Source of the DNA: Morella rubra
Taxonomy: Eukaryota > Streptophyta > Magnoliopsida > Fagales > Myricaceae
Direction: 5' to 3'
DNA length: 64,000 bases
Assembly (NCBI GenBank): GCA_003952965.2
Contig: CM025853.1
Location: 2,386,271-2,450,270, forward strand
Shown: positions 48,701 to 62,354 of the stretch, in pieces
Numbering within the stretch: the first letter of the stretch is position 1
How the letters are laid out: each line of letters begins with the position of its first letter
Notes under the pieces: generated by a model
Seen by the model: the letters and a program-made list of their open reading frames with translations, nothing else
Told to the model about the DNA's origin: nothing
Database searches by the model: none
Program-made: the position numbers and the translations under genes

Positions 48701-51700
48701 TTTACACTAGAGCACAGAATTTTTTGCTGTGTATTCTATGGAAGTAGCCTATAAGGTAAACTTCTAGTTTAGCCTATTGATTAAAATAAAGATATCATTA
48801 CACTATGATGGTTAAAGAAGGAGATCATTGAAGGCAAACTTGGTATTGGGCACAGTGCCAAACGACTGAGTAATTAGAGTATCATAAGAGCATGAAAACA
48901 AAATTTTACGTAGAACGAAGTTAAAATGAGGCTACCTCCAACCAGCTATAGGATCTTGTGAGCTCATACGTCGCAAAGCCACCATCTGCATTCTGCATTG
49001 TTATAAGAGAAAAATCCTCTCAGCAATCATCTTTAACGTTATGTTTGACACTGTCGCAATGGAAACAAGTAAAATGTAACTCTTAGTACACCGCAATTTA
49101 CACTGCAACTTGGAAAGGTTCCATGTTTAATTACTGATAGAAAACAAAGTTTCAAAACCATGATTATGTTCAAGTAGGCATGCAAGCCATATCTTTACCA
49201 CTTCCCAAGAAGAGAACACATTATTTTGGACAGAAATTATTGGAAATGCATTGGCTAGGAAATAGAATTATTTAGCTAGATTATCAGGTCACAAGCTACC
49301 TGTAACGAGAGAATGACATTTACAGCATCGTATAGTTGCTTTGCAGCTAATGGTTCACCAGCAACATAGATTACAGCATCGTATAGTTGCTTTGCAGCTA
49401 ATGGTTCACCAGCAATGTCTGGGGAAATCCTAGATAATAGAAGGGCAGCCTGAATAATAAAAGAACCAAAAGTTATAAACAACAAAAAGAAAACCACCAG
49501 AATAGTTTTGAGTTCAACAAATTATTACTTTCAATCCTTCAGCTGTGCAGTCTGAGATAGGCCATCCATGATCAGCAGATGAGAACGGCCAAGCACCTTT
49601 TGAAATGTGGCGGTACCAAAAATCAAGATTGCCTGGGCAATCTTCTAGAACCTTCAGAATGAAGAAAAACCAAGCAACAAAGAAGAATGGGAAGGAGTTG
49701 AATTACCGGAAGTACTGAGAAGCCCTCAACAACATACAGATTTTAACAAATGAAGGACAAGAATAACCTGTGATTTCTTAATGTACATATGAGCCTTCTG
49801 AAGAGTTGGACTGTACTCTTCAAAAAGGTTGGTTGAAAGAATTGCTTGAACAGCAAAAGCAGTATCCCACAATTGACTTCCATTATAGCCCTGCGACAAA
49901 GTAATTGTATGTAGAATTTAGTTTATAACCGCAATCCAATTCAAGGCCATTCAAATCGTAATTGCACAGCCATTAGAAATTTACAGCTGTTGTCTAAAGG
50001 TACGGTACTACCTGCATTTTCATGCCATCTTCAGCAATCCACAAATAGTCATATATTCTTGGAAGATGAAACTTAAAAGCCTTGGAATTTGGATCTTCCA
50101 CCCAACAACAGAGCATATTTAACACCTGTAAATCAGAGCAACCCTGAACTATGACTCTGAAATTGAAAACAAACATCAGAAAGCAAAAAAACAAAATACA
50201 GAATCAGAGGACGGTGTCAAGTTATGAAGAATAGTGCCACACTCTAACCGAGTACAGAGAAGGTACCAAAAGGAATTTACATGATTTGATTATGAACCAC
50301 CAGAACCAATGTAATTCTTAGTTATCATTGTCTCTTCACAGTTACTAGATAACTGCGAGCATTTACACCAATAAACTCACCCTCCTGTTAAACAGAGATA
50401 TTTCAGCATAAAAAAATTGTATTGAGACAAAATACCTTGTTTACAGGTCCTATGCAAATATAACGAGTATTCTCATCTTCGTAGTGTATGTGCTCCATGG
50501 CAGTAGAAAGAGCCTTTTCTCTCAATTTTTTTCCAGGCCAATGCATTAAAACTGGTTCAACAAGCTTATGAAGAGATGCCCAAAGTACATCCTGTACCAC
50601 CGGATGCGGGTAGTACAAATCTTCCTGAAAAGAGAGAAAACAAAAATACAGAGAGAGAGCAATGCATCCTTTTTTTAACATCGAAATGAAATTTATCTAT
50701 GGGTAGCTGTTAACACCAACAAAATTAACTACACAGTTTCTCTCTTTTTATATGCCCTTGCATTTTATTAGAACCCAAGCATGCAATCTCTCTGTTGTTA
50801 GTCATTTCCCTGGTGTTCAAGAAACACAAGGACAGCGTAATTTTGGTTGTGGGACCTGAAATTTGTACCAATTAAGGCACAGGATACAGATCCTTAACTT
50901 TAAAATATTAAGTTCGTCATTGTAGAAAAATATTATCACCAAAAATGAATACAAATAAGATGTGAATCAGATTGATGTATAACATGTTATGCTACTCTTA
51001 ATATTTAGCCCAGAAAAAGAAGTTACTTGTAATATTTTACTCCATTTTCAACTTTTTTTAAAACGAAAAGGAAGAAAAAACTGAAAAGATGGGAAAATTT
51101 TAGTGCTTCACCAAAATTCAGCTTTTCAATTCGTCTGGCAAGAACTGTTAGCTTTGACTTGATAAGGATAGAATCAATATGGCACCTAGAGTCAGAAATT
51201 CAGGGACCATGAGAGAATTCCAATGGGTTACCACTAAAGGGTAGGACAGGATACCATCTGATGTTATTCTATAAGGCCATGTTGTTTGTGTTTTTTAGAT
51301 CCTTCATTGATTGAGATGTTAGTCTAACTTATCACAGACCTGATAACCCAATGGCATCAACAGTGCCAACCTGAATCTGACCAACCTATTAAGATAGGGT
51401 TATGTATTTTACAAATTTGCACAAACATTAACATAGAAGATAGATGTTATGTTAATGAGCTTCTTTCTCTAGAGTTTTCTACAACAATGTATCCACTCAC
51501 AGCATCCTTTCCCCAAAACGAAGCTGTTGAACATCTCATCTTGACTGGTCCAGTGCAAGTATTTCACTGTTGCTAATGTCCATGAGCAAGCAATGATTCA
51601 CAGAGGTTCAAGACCATGGTCAAAGTATGTTGATTTCTCATCTAAGAACGGAAGCTCATCTACACTTGGTGAGGTTTCTCCCAGCTTTCACAAGAAAGTT

Positions 51701-54700
51701 GAAAAGCAGAGTGCAAAGTCACATGAAGGGAGAATAAGTGTATCTTCGTATGAGAAGCTAGGTCTGGCAAGACCAAAATAACAGTTTGACAGACCTTTGC
51801 GCATAGATTGCGTGCCTGGTTCCAATCTATATCATGATAGGGGACAGTATAAAGCTCCTTTCTCAAAGACAACACCGTTGGAGTGATTGGACCAACAAAT
51901 CTCTTCCCATATAAGTAGGACATTGGCAAATAGACCATCCGACAGTGACACCACATCCTTCCTGCAGAGGAAAAGAAAATAAATTCTCTCCCTTTAACAT
52001 CGTTTGGCACTCCCAGACCAAGTTTGTTTCAAAATTCTTAGACACATAGACTCCCTCTATGATGCAGAAGCAAATAAAACCCACATTAAGTTAAGGAAAG
52101 TTGCATTCATCCTGGTAGCCATTTGTGCATAATTCTTGGAAAGAGAAAAAAAAACACAACCACACACACAAGTCTGTCAGAAAAGGTATATTCTATTGTG
52201 ACTATCAGAAAACAAATGTCATAGAGTTATTGTTTAGTTCAACATTATCATCTTCATTCCTTAAAAAGAAACTCAATTCATGTGATAAATTCTCCTGGTT
52301 TTAACCATTACCACCCAGTTGTCACCATCGTCATTGAAATATAAGTGAGTAAATGTTCTTTAGAAACAACCACACCAGATCAACTCCGTATCAAATTTTA
52401 GATTATGAGTTTTAAATTCATGTTCATAACCTTATAAACAGAACTCACAAGTAAAACTCAAATAATCAACTATGGTTCGGAGAATAGTGTAAACCCCATG
52501 TATTTTCTCTTCTCAATGTAGGGATTTTTGTCTGACAATCACGTGCAGTATAACAACATAGGCATATACCTGGATGGACAGGAAGCATGTACGGAAGAAG
52601 CCATATCTCAGGGGGAAGGGGATTATTGCCACACCATTCAAATGCTCCAAGTACCTATAACCGATAAGCAAAACAAGGAAAACATAAACACCCCACAGCA
52701 CAAGCAAACATCACTTTCGCCATTTGCACTATCAACATAAAGTAATAAGTTCTCAACTGAAAGCCACATCTTTCCCCATGATGTTATTGCAGTAGCACCA
52801 CCATGGGCTAGAATCCAGTTTCGTCCTTTCTCAATTGCTCCTTGCCCATCATTAGCTCCCTCACCAAGCAACCTTAGTGTAACATAGTTTAAGACAGTCC
52901 CAAACATGGTACTTGGGCCCTCGATGTGTAATCCCCACCCACCATCTTGGTTCTGAAATTAAAATGCCTTTAAATTAAGAACAACAAAAAACTGAGAAGA
53001 ATTCAGAAACAGACTGCAAAGTATAGGAAAAGGGCATGCTAAGTGCTCCACTGGTTCTTACCTGATGATTGTAGAGGTAGCGGCACATTTCTTTTTTATG
53101 TTCTTCAGACAAAACTGCATTTAGTGCTCCAGTAATAGACAGAGTGATTACCTGAACCATTAAATAGGCAGAAAATAAGCCAAGACTAACCTGGTATTTC
53201 TCTTGTAGCAAATTCTTAAAAGAAGAGAATACTTTCATGCGCTTACAAATTTCCTGAATGCCAATACAGTTCTAAACAAGTACAATTTCCCGGCAATAAG
53301 TACTCAGATCAGATAGCCAGAATATCTTCCACAGCAAACAAGGCATATAGTGGTAAGATTACAACTTACCAAGCCAGGCAAAAGAAACATAGGACCTGCA
53401 TAGTCCCCCGGCCAATGTCCATCATTGGCCTGGAGAGTTGATTGGAAAGTTACAGCCCTTCTTAATGTCCTTGTCACCATCTCCTCTGTAACATCTTCTG
53501 CTTCTTTTACTTTTACTTGCGGTAGAACTGCACCATGTGAGTTTTCCTTTGCAAACTACATTCCCGTAAGGAAAGGTCAATGGTTAAAAAAATGATAATA
53601 TTCAGACATCGAAGAACTCAATTTACTACTTTAATGAAAATCTCCGGTAGTAGCAATCTAAATCACTAGTCCAGCGTTCACTCTTTCTCCAGGCAACATA
53701 ACACTGCATCAGTACAGTATGAAGCCTGTAACTCAACCTCCACCCTTAGTCATGGAAGACGAGAATCCATTCGGTCCAAAGACCAGAGGCCAGAGTATAG
53801 CCATATAAAGATCTCATTCCAAGTCATTGATTCAGGTGAAAGCAATCTTTAAAAGAATTCCACAGAGACAGATAGTTACAAGAAAGTACCAGATTATCCT
53901 CTTCGTACTGTTTGAATTATGATGGCAAATGACATTTAACATCCAATCACATCTAAAAAAACAACCAAAAAAAAAGGCCATATCTAGTAATTCGAGTTTC
54001 ATATTGATTTATTCAATTATATTGGACAAAAGCTCAGAGAGTAACAAATTCAAAAGCTCATAGCTGTCTGAGCTCAACATATTCCCTGAATACCCCATCC
54101 AAACATGAGCTGTGTTACAACTTGACCGTGAAATGTATACATGGAAGGTGAAGCTGATGGGTTATAATTGATAACATTACTACTTATAATATCCATCAAA
54201 ATATCAAAGTTATTGATCCAGTTATAATTCACGACACCAATCTAAAATGAAGTTAAAGATATACTACTACACACGTTCATTACTGGATTTGTTTACACAA
54301 TTACAAAATTCCAGTCTTGAAAGACTGAATAATTAACAATCTTACGAACAAAGCCCCATAGATGTTCTTTGGTTTATTTTACCTCAAGAAAGAGACAAGT
54401 GCAGTCTTTCCAGAACCTAATGATGAAAACAAAGAAGTTTCTTCTCTTATTCCAAGAAATCTACACCCTTCTCATGAGGACACAAATAGATCTAAGAGAA
54501 CACAACACACCACAATCACATCTCTTAGATCTTTTAGTCGTAGGAAGTGTTGAAGAGTTCCTTTTTTTTACCCCAGTACTTGAGCTCTACGCCAACCTTT
54601 TTTTCCTCTCTCATTCTTTTAAGTAATTTCAAGTACTTGTCATTCAAAATATAAATGATCACCCCCATAACTGTTGGTTAAAATTCGCAAATGATTTAGA

Positions 54701-55989
54701 GCAGGCCCCCAACTCTTTACCTTATTGCCTAGATTATGTTTATATTTTTGCAACATCCAAGGGGGACTAGTAATACTCATCTCCATGATCAGCGTACAAG
54801 AAATATTCTTGCACATCTTGTCCCATCACTTCCCAAACCAAAGTCTTTAAGGCTTTATCATTAACAACTAAGGCAAGAAAAAAACAATACTCTGAAAACC
54901 TTTGTCGTTGTTCTGCAGTTTATTTAAATACATGACCACAACTTATCTAGTATGATATCAATTGACTTCAAAATGCATACCAGGTGATAATTTGGTGTGA
55001 CATGGACACAAACTGGTATGCATTGGTATGCAATCAGCGAATTTATAAATGACAATGCAGAGTTCCGGCAGAGTCAAGGTCAAAATTATGTGGTAATTTC
55101 AGGGGGATCAATTGCCAATGACGGTAATTTAATTCTCATTATAATTGGAGTAGTAGTTTAGATTGGCAAAGTACAATTTGTTCCTTTTTCGTTAATTTTC
55201 TTCTGAAACATAAATCAGAAGATGGTATGGTTGACTCTAGAATACTTTAAAATAATAGTCATTGCCTTCACCAGTACGGCATGAAAAACTTTAAAATTAA
55301 TGGGAAGATATATACGATCATCTAACCAAAACGTCGCAACTAATTCCTTTTCTGAAACGAATTGAATTCTTATCACTACTCGGATGACCTAACAGAAGTA
55401 AAAAGCTAGTAACAATCAGCATCCGGCTTCACATGTCGTCAATAGAACCTTGAAACTGGTATTAACCCGGAGATCAAAAATTCAAAACTCCAAACACAAG
55501 CGGCTGATAGTGAAGTGAATACCTTTACAGAATCTCCATACGGTATTTAAAAAGGTGAACATTCATATTTTACATTCATAAAGAACGAAAATTTGAAGCC
55601 AAAATGCTAAATTCACTTCAGATTATAGGAAAAAAAAAAAAAGTTAAATGCAGAACTTAACACTCTAAATCAGCTCTCTTCAGAACCACCAGAGTTGGGA
55701 TCGTATCGAAATCAAAACTCAACGACATAATAATACATACAAATGCACACATATGCATTGTCGTCTGCAATGAATATGTTTAGACATGTACCTGCAGCCG
55801 CATAAGTAGATCTGAGCTGTGCTTCTTCTCGAAACGATTCTTGGAGAAGTTTTCGCGTGCTTTTTCGATCTCGGCGAGATCTTCAGGCGATCCGAGCTTA
55901 GGATCGAACTCCCAAAACTGTCTTCCAACGTGATCGTTCAAGGACCGCAGCCATGGACTCCCTCCCTCCGCGAACTTCAGCTTCCACAT
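45791..55989 (-). CDS. CAS1: Cycloartenol synthase
   Basis: Cyclises 2,3-oxidosqualene to cycloartenol, the first committed step of plant sterol synthesis, at the endoplasmic reticulum. Eighteen exons in transcript order: 55792-55989, 53370-53555, 53062-53151, 52758-52952, 52570-52654, 51795-51961, 50436-50624, 50012-50125, 49768-49890, 49529-49651, 49300-49449, 48936-48992, 48600-48646, 48367-48510, 48024-48201, 47244-47324, 46603-46686, 45791-45904. All have GT-AG borders and join in frame to 774 residues. The start is [22 protein letters not shown] lies at 254-259. [12 protein letters not shown] has His477, Ile481 and the catalytic Asp483, the combination known to mark cycloartenol synthase. 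QW-type repeats such as [10 protein letters not shown] are present. Exon 11 is 51 bases longer than in OSC1 because of an in-frame 17-residue repeat (503-536); without it the length would be the usual 757. The last exon ends [17 protein letters not shown]. Looks functional apart from that insertion. Confidence 0.95.
46017..46360. mobile_element. Fold-back MITE in CAS intron 17
   Basis: The inverted ends CTTGTGGTATTGACTTTTAA and GATTTATTAAAAGTCCAT enclose an interior with CCACTAATAGGAACGG and AGCTATCTGACCCCG, shared with 23705-23965. No coding capacity. Confidence 0.6.
49321..49422 (-). repeat. CAS1: 51-bp in-frame tandem duplication inside CAS exon 11
   Basis: Two adjacent 51-base units (49321-49371 and 49372-49422) share their first 44 bases exactly. 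On the coding strand they give [17 protein letters not shown] followed by [17 protein letters not shown]. Family members, including OSC1 here, have one such unit. It follows the DCTAE segment by about 20 residues. Confidence 0.9.
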
Positions 55990-58789
55990 TCTTTACTATC
56001 CGCACAATGATCACTAATCAGCAGCGCAACTGAGAAAATTGAACTTGCTAGCTTTCAGAGAGAAATGATAAGAGAAAACAAGAAAAAGGAAATCTGACAC
56101 AACATCTGGAGCGTTTTGTTTATCGGTAATGCAGACAAAATGCGTGTCTATTATGCGGGTGCACGTGAGTGAGAGAGAAAGAGTATGATATTATTTTGTA
56201 GCACTGAGTGAAGGAAAGAAATTGAGAGAATTTTAAGTGCCTCGAGAAAAATCAAGAAAGAAAAAAATGAGAGAGCGCGTGCTTGACCACATCATTTGGC
56301 AGCATTGGTAATTTAACAAGACAAAAATGACAAAGAAGGAAAGGAATTGACAGAAAGTCCGTGAGAGAGAGAGAGAGCAGAGAAAGGACAATGTGAAGAA
56401 AAGCAATGGAAGTTGTAACGATCAAGGATGATTTTCTATCCCAGTTTCCCGAGAAACAAACGGAAAAGCAAGGATTCGGAACAAAAAAAAAGGAGACACT
56501 GAGAGTACTTCTAGTTCATGCTTGTTTGGCTTCCTTTGTTCATCGTGATTCGGAAAGCAATACCGAGGAGCGAAGAGAAAAAGGCTGTACCTTTCTACGA
56601 TTTTTCCAAAACAGATAAGACAGGCCAATTTATGGAAAGCAATGCGAAAAAGCGTAGGAGAGACATCGGCGGAGCCAGAAGTAAGCAAAGCCAGCTGCCA
56701 GCCTGCGCAGCTGCGTTTGTCGCACGTCCAGAATAAATTATATGTTGATTTAAAATTAGTTTAGTTCCAAGCATTGGACGCCTGGGGAGCTGGAAACACC
56801 ATATCAGGCATCATGTAGTTTATTGAAGGCTCTTTTGTCGCGGCGCGTTTACGAAAGGGCCAGAATTCACTTTCAGAAGGCAGACGAAGAGCGCACTGTG
56901 GGAGTTTCTTCGTGAGATAATCCAAATTTTGCATATCATGCTGCAGCATACGTAGTTTATTAGAAGAGCTCCTCGGAACCAGGGCCAGGGAAACTTTCAG
57001 GCAGAAAGAGCAGTGCACTGTGTGGGAGTTTCACATAATCAAATTCCAAGCAAGCGCCTAAGGCTGCGTAAGTATATTCATGGATTCAGGACCTCTTCTC
57101 TCTAAAACGTTCATTTCATACGTCTTTAAAATTAAACTATTATTAAAATTAGAATCGTGATGCCTTTACCATTCTGATTTCAATTTTCTGTGATTTTATT
57201 TTAAAAATTTGAAGTATAATAATATCTTTATTGTAAATTTAATGAAAAAAAAGAAATAGATTATAATTGAATTAATTTTTTAATATTTTATTTCAAAAAT
57301 AAAAATTTGAATAATTACATTAATAAAATTATAAATTTTAAAAAATTATTTTATTAAAATAAAAATTTTAAGGGCTCAAAATTTTTGCTCTCAAAGTCTC
57401 CATTTCACTCATCTACTGTCTGACTGAATTGGGTTATCAAATTAAAGTAATAAATTAAGGAGGATATGGATCCTGATAATACAATTATAGTTATTTTCCT
57501 TTCAAAATTTGGAGTGTTTGAGTTTTCATGTCATTTAGGCAAGATTTATGCGTAACGCTTCTCTTTTTATCTTCCCTCTTTTTAGAGAACTTGAATTTCT
57601 TTTTTTCGGATGAAAACAAAATTTTTATGAAATATAATATGGATTTATCAAGAAATTTGATAGAATTTATAAAAAATTGTTGAAACATGTGAAAAAAAAT
57701 AATTTGTCCATCTAACATTTAATTTTTGAATCCATTATTTTGCTTTCTCTTCCTTGCCAAAAGTGTTAGTGTTCGCCTATTATTAAAGTAATTCCGGTGA
57801 AAACACCTAAGGAAGAAAATACACTTATTGTTCGCCTATTATTAAGATTCTGACACTTTATATTCCGAATTATCAATTTTAATATATTTTACACCTAAGC
57901 TACTAATTCTATATGAAAGTAATTTACGGAAAGTGCAAAGTGTATACAATAACATTGGGAACGATATTTTGTAATTTCCTTTTTCTTTTTCCATTAACTG
58001 AACCTCGTAAAAAATCAAATAAGAGCTAGTGAATTTTAGAAGCGCTACTTTCGAAATTGAAAGAATAGAGAGAATATGAATATGCATACTATTCAAGACA
58101 TATTTAAGCAAGATTAAACAACCTCCTCCAAAAAAAAGACTTCGTTGTGATCTAACATCCGAGCAGTTAACCGACTCCGATGAGTGGGAGCTCATAAATA
58201 AACTAACGAGAAATTTCTTTCAACGAAACCCACCAACTGCAGTAAGCTCAGACTACGACAACGAGAGAGACGAGTAGGGAAATAAATAGCAAATTTTTCA
58301 GTATTAACTTTCTTGCCCAAAACAGGCTTCATAAATGTCTAGGACTTTTAAGAGCGCTCATGCTCTCATTCTTTCCATTGACAAAAATATGACATCATCT
58401 TCGTAAAATAGATGAGAAATATTCGAAACACCACTTCCATAAAAAGAAAAAGCATAATTCGACCATTAATTCTTTTCTTTCCTTTCCTTTTCTTTCTCTT
58501 GGGAGAATTGCTTTTTTCGACATGAAAACTCAAACACTATGAACTTTGACAGTAGAAGTGCCTTTTCATTTTTCCGTTGAAAACAGGACACCTTAAAATT
58601 TCGTAGGGAAAAATATTCACACGCTTTTTTCTTAATTCTCTTCTTAATCTTTTTCAAATGTGAATGATTACCTTTATATCTCTTCAACTAAAATAAGCAA
58701 TTCTAAGTAGTCATTAGTAATCTCAATCTGCCTTTTATGTACACTAATACAATTATACAACTACTCAATTAGCAAAACAATGTAACACA
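55990..58789. other. CAS upstream region and AT-rich spacer
   Basis: The first 400 bases contain GA-rich tracts (about 56165-56200 and 56365-56385) that look like CAS leader or promoter DNA. Between 57130 and 57380 the sequence is very AT-rich with mutually complementary ATTTTATT/AATAAAAT blocks. Open frames near 56400-56740 and 56760-57020 match nothing I recognise and are probably chance. Confidence 0.4.
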
Positions 58790-59305
58790 CCAGACATACT
58801 ATTAGACTAGACTTAATTAATCCATTGGTCCTGAGGTATGACTGAATCTCAAACTGGTTACTAAAGTTTATTTCGTCCTAAAGTAGTTCCTGAAGAATCT
58901 TTCATGTTCTACAATGGTACTTCCGTAAGCTTTGCTAGTTATATTGATGAAATAAATCTTATATGATTAACGAGGACATATAATCACCAATTGTAAGCAG
59001 TCACGTGTTCTCAATTAACTCAAACTACCAAGTTGGATTAGTTGGTATTGATTTAAAATCCACATTGAATTGTTTATGCCATCTGGACCTAAAACGCCAA
59101 CTCATAACTCTATATTTGACAGATTTTTTTTGTTAAGACAATACACCTTGAGTGACTTTGAGCTGCATAGCTACTTGTGATTGGTGGTGATGTATCCCCA
59201 TTATTTCGTTAAAGGAGTTAATCGAGACGAAATAAACTTTAGGGACCAATTGAAAATTCAATCATAACCCCAAAGATTAGCTGACTAATTAAGCCATTAG
59301 AATAT
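58790..59305. mobile_element. Possible MITE with GGTCC and TTAATTAAGCC-type ends
   Basis: The left part ACTTAATTAATCCATTGGTCC and the right part GGGACCAATTGAAAAT...CTAATTAAGCCATTAG are inverted in outline, with TTTATTTCGTC and GACGAAATAAAC as inner partners (58866 and 59225). About 0.5 kb, non-coding. Boundaries are approximate. Confidence 0.5.
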
Positions 59306-59469
59306 GCACATTTTTATGAAAAAAAATACAAAAGAAGCTAGCTACATAAATAAAACTAGCCACGAAAGCTGAACACAATAATTCAGTAGGATATGGTAGT
59401 TCCATCATGAATAGTTTAGTAGTGAGACGAGTAGCAGTGGGTCAACCAACCACCAACATACTAGACGGA

Positions 59470-61130
59470 CACATGGGACGTAGGAGATTAGTATCAAATA
59501 ACAAGAGTGACTAATAGCCATAATCATATCAAATAAGTACGATCTAAATAACCATAAGAGTAGTAGCACGATTGATTTTGCGCGGGTCTGAAAAGGGGCA
59601 TTCAAGAGCGGTTGCAGGGGATGAACTTATGTGGATTGAATTCTCCCACTTCCAAAATCAATTGTAAGTTCTCTTGTGAAGTTGTGGTTACGGCTTCTAA
59701 AAACCATTCCCATCAAACACTACACCAAGACCGAAAGTGACTAACAGCCAACAGTACTGAAACATAGTAGAGGGAAAATACCCCAGATAGTCCCTTCTCT
59801 GATATATCCCAATAACTAATATAAAGTATTTTGTTGAATCTGTTGGAATCTCCTCGTAAAGTTAACTTCTTAAGAAATATATTATAATTAGCACGCTTAT
59901 GATACAAAAGTATAAGGGTTAAAGATTCTTTTGATACTTTAGCTTTTTTCTTCAATTTAAAAATAGTCTTTAAAGTTTACAATTGATAATAAGCGGTCCT
60001 AAGATTTAGACAAAAGGTGAAAAAAAAGATCATTCCCTTTGCTCGCCGTCCAAAATTAACAATCGATGCATTATACTCAGGGGTGCTTGTATTTTTGGCC
60101 TATTTTACAAACCAAACAATAAAAAACTTAACACGCTTTTAACATACACATCACACTTTTTACACACGTACACAATTCATACTTAATTCACAAATTCTAA
60201 TAAACTTCAACATTCAAAAGAATTTAAAATTTTAGAAATATTTTGTTAAAATTTTTCGAGTAAAACAAATCAATAAACAATAAAAATTAGGTCACGTTCC
60301 ACGTCACCGTTGCATGCGTCGCCGCAAACAAAAAAATTGTACTTTTTAATTTATTTGTGTATTTCATTTCTTTTTGTTTTAATTTTTTTAATATTTTTAT
60401 TTGACGCAACCACAGCAAATGAGTTGGAAAAAACCTAAAACAACTAAACAAACGTGAGAACATAAATCACTGATGGGGACTCAACGTCCACGAATATCCT
60501 TCAATAAGAAGGCAACAAAAACAAAAAAAATACAGAGTGGCTAGAAAATGAAATTAATGCAAGGCATATATATTAAAAAGAATAGAGAGAGGGAAAAGGG
60601 AGGGATTGGGGATTTTCGTGCCAGACGTTTGCGTGTCCGATTTATGCCTACAGTCCAAGTCAAAAGCCATACACTATTCTCCGTGCCGATGATAAAACTT
60701 TAGAACAATCGGCAAGAACCCTGCTTCCTGCACAAGGTAACGGACATTTAAGTAGAAAAAAAAAATAAACATTCAAGTGCCCGAGGGAGGATTAATTTTA
60801 ATTTATTTTTTAAGCAAGGTAGGATTAATCGATCAATAAACAAGTTGTCATCTTATTCTTTTAATGATATGTCGATTCCACGTCACCGTCGTGCATGTGT
60901 CGCCGCAACTACCAGTGTCAGTTATGTCTCTCGGCCCTACAACTAGTGGGTTTGTGTCGTTTTGGCTCTACTGGCTTTGATTACGTGTGGCTAGGGCCCA
61001 CTCCAAAGCAAACAATCATTATAGACTTGTGAAAGGGAAAGTGTGCGTGTACGAGAGAACCTCCGGAATGGCTTTCACTTTTGCAAACTTCAGACAATTC
61101 TGTGATCTCATCTCCCTCGCTAGAGTCGGC
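59470..61130. repeat. Parent copy of a segment repeated in gapped form at 62560-63335 and 63531-63870
   Basis: Recognisable landmarks are GAGTGACTAATAG near 59503, TCAAGAGCGGTTGC near 59603, TTGCTCGCCGTCC near 60039, CGTGCCAGACGTTTGCGTG near 60618, and GGCTTTGATTACGTGTGGC near 60970. Each reappears downstream in the same order. No gene is recognised in this segment, which includes the dispersed repeat at 60110-60275. Confidence 0.65.
60110..60275. repeat. Dispersed short repeat, partner of 36340-36482
   Basis: ACACATCACACTTTTTACAC, AATAAACTTCAACATTCAAAAG and AAAATTTTAGAAATATT match the intronic repeat at 36340-36482 in order. Probably a MITE family member; ends not defined. Confidence 0.5.
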
Positions 61131-61261
61131 ACATAATGTGACAAATGAGGTTACGTCCAAAGTTGCTCTGCCTTGCTAAAGGAGAGTGTCACGTCCAAAG
61201 TTGCCGGGTGGGAAGCGAAGACTCTTTCTATGTCGGGGATAACGACATTGATTTAATCAGT

Positions 61262-62304
61262 GGCCACAGGGATGCCTCAATATTACATGAATTCATTCTT
61301 ACTTCCGAAAAGTTGGTGTGCACAGTTAGATAAGGTGCTCAAAGATTTCTGATGGGGATTTCACCCTTCCAAACGAAAGACTTTTACACCTCGAGCTTGG
61401 GATTCGGTCTGCCTTCCCATGGAAGTGGGAGGCCTTGGCTTAAGGAAAATGTTTGAAACCAACCAAGCTTTTATTGCCAAGTTGGGATGGAAAATGATTC
61501 AATCTCCAAATGAACTGTGGGTTCGGCAATTACATGCTAAATATATTACGAATGATGCTGGTATTATTTCTGTGCGGAGAACGGGGGTGTCGTGGATTTG
61601 GAGGGGAATTTTGTTGGTTCAAGATTTCCTCAAAACCCATCTATGTTATCTTCCACGGAGTGGCTCTCAGCTACACATCACTTTGGACCCGTGGATCCCC
61701 ATTAATCCCAATTATCACCACTAATTAATCCCAGACTTAGTTCGAATGGCCGACTGGTTAAGCACTAATGGTTGACCCATCCATCCAATTTGTGGCAGAC
61801 TTAGTGGACCAAGATCTGGGGGGTTGGAATGAAACTATTCTTAACAGCCTTTTTGAAGAGGAACTGACTTAGTGTGTATATACGGTACGCTTTATTGCTT
61901 TGGATCCTCTTGCGGGCGAGACATCGGCGGCAGTTCGGGCCACTTGTGAACGTAATTAGCCTTTTTATCAATCAGTGTTGCGTGTGTTGATTAATAAGAT
62001 GATATCCTCCCAAATTCCTCTGGGAGGATATCACCGATCTGCGCCTCCGTCCTTGCCGGAAAATTGAGAACCTCGTTCTTTCTTTGAGGTCGGTGTTTAA
62101 GGCACAATCGGCCTGGGCTTTACATTGGGTTCCTCGACGTCTCAATCAGCAAGCTCATTTATTAGCTCACAGGGCAGCTCGTTCTTCTATTTCTGGTTTT
62201 ATTGCTCCTGCTTGTATCCCGTTTTATATTCTGTCTTGCGACTCTGCTTATCCTGCTGGTTAAGCTTTTTTAATGCAGGTTGTTTTTCCAGAAAAAAAAA
62301 AAAG
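61262..62304 (+). mobile_element. LINE (L1-type) 3' fragment: reverse-transcriptase tail, zinc-knuckle region and RNase H remnant
   Basis: The translation contains SFLLPKSWCAQLDKVLKDF, then GGLGLRKMFETNQAFIAKLGW and LWVRQLHAKY, the typical stretch after the reverse transcriptase domain in plant L1 LINEs. Next come DLGGWNETILNSLF, LWEDITDLRLR and WVPRRLNQQAHLLAHRAA (the RNase H end), then a poly(A) run at about 62293-62304. Frames change and stops occur between these blocks, including one within the WWGFHP segment near 61351, so the copy is dead. It is 5'-truncated, as L1 copies usually are. Confidence 0.75.
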
Positions 62305-62354
62305 AATAAATGATTAGGGTGAGTTTGTAAACTCTAACCAGAGCCCCTTTGACC

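Noticed and set aside
51593-51781. Plus-strand open frame within CAS intron 6
   Set aside because: Sixty-two residues, antisense in an intron, no recognisable family; nothing supports expression.
9350-55989. Triterpene biosynthetic gene cluster
   Set aside because: No P450, acyltransferase or glycosyltransferase lies between the two cyclases; the intervening genes are housekeeping or signalling.
56406-57018. Open frames upstream of CAS
   Set aside because: No conserved features or splice context; consistent with chance in leader/promoter DNA.
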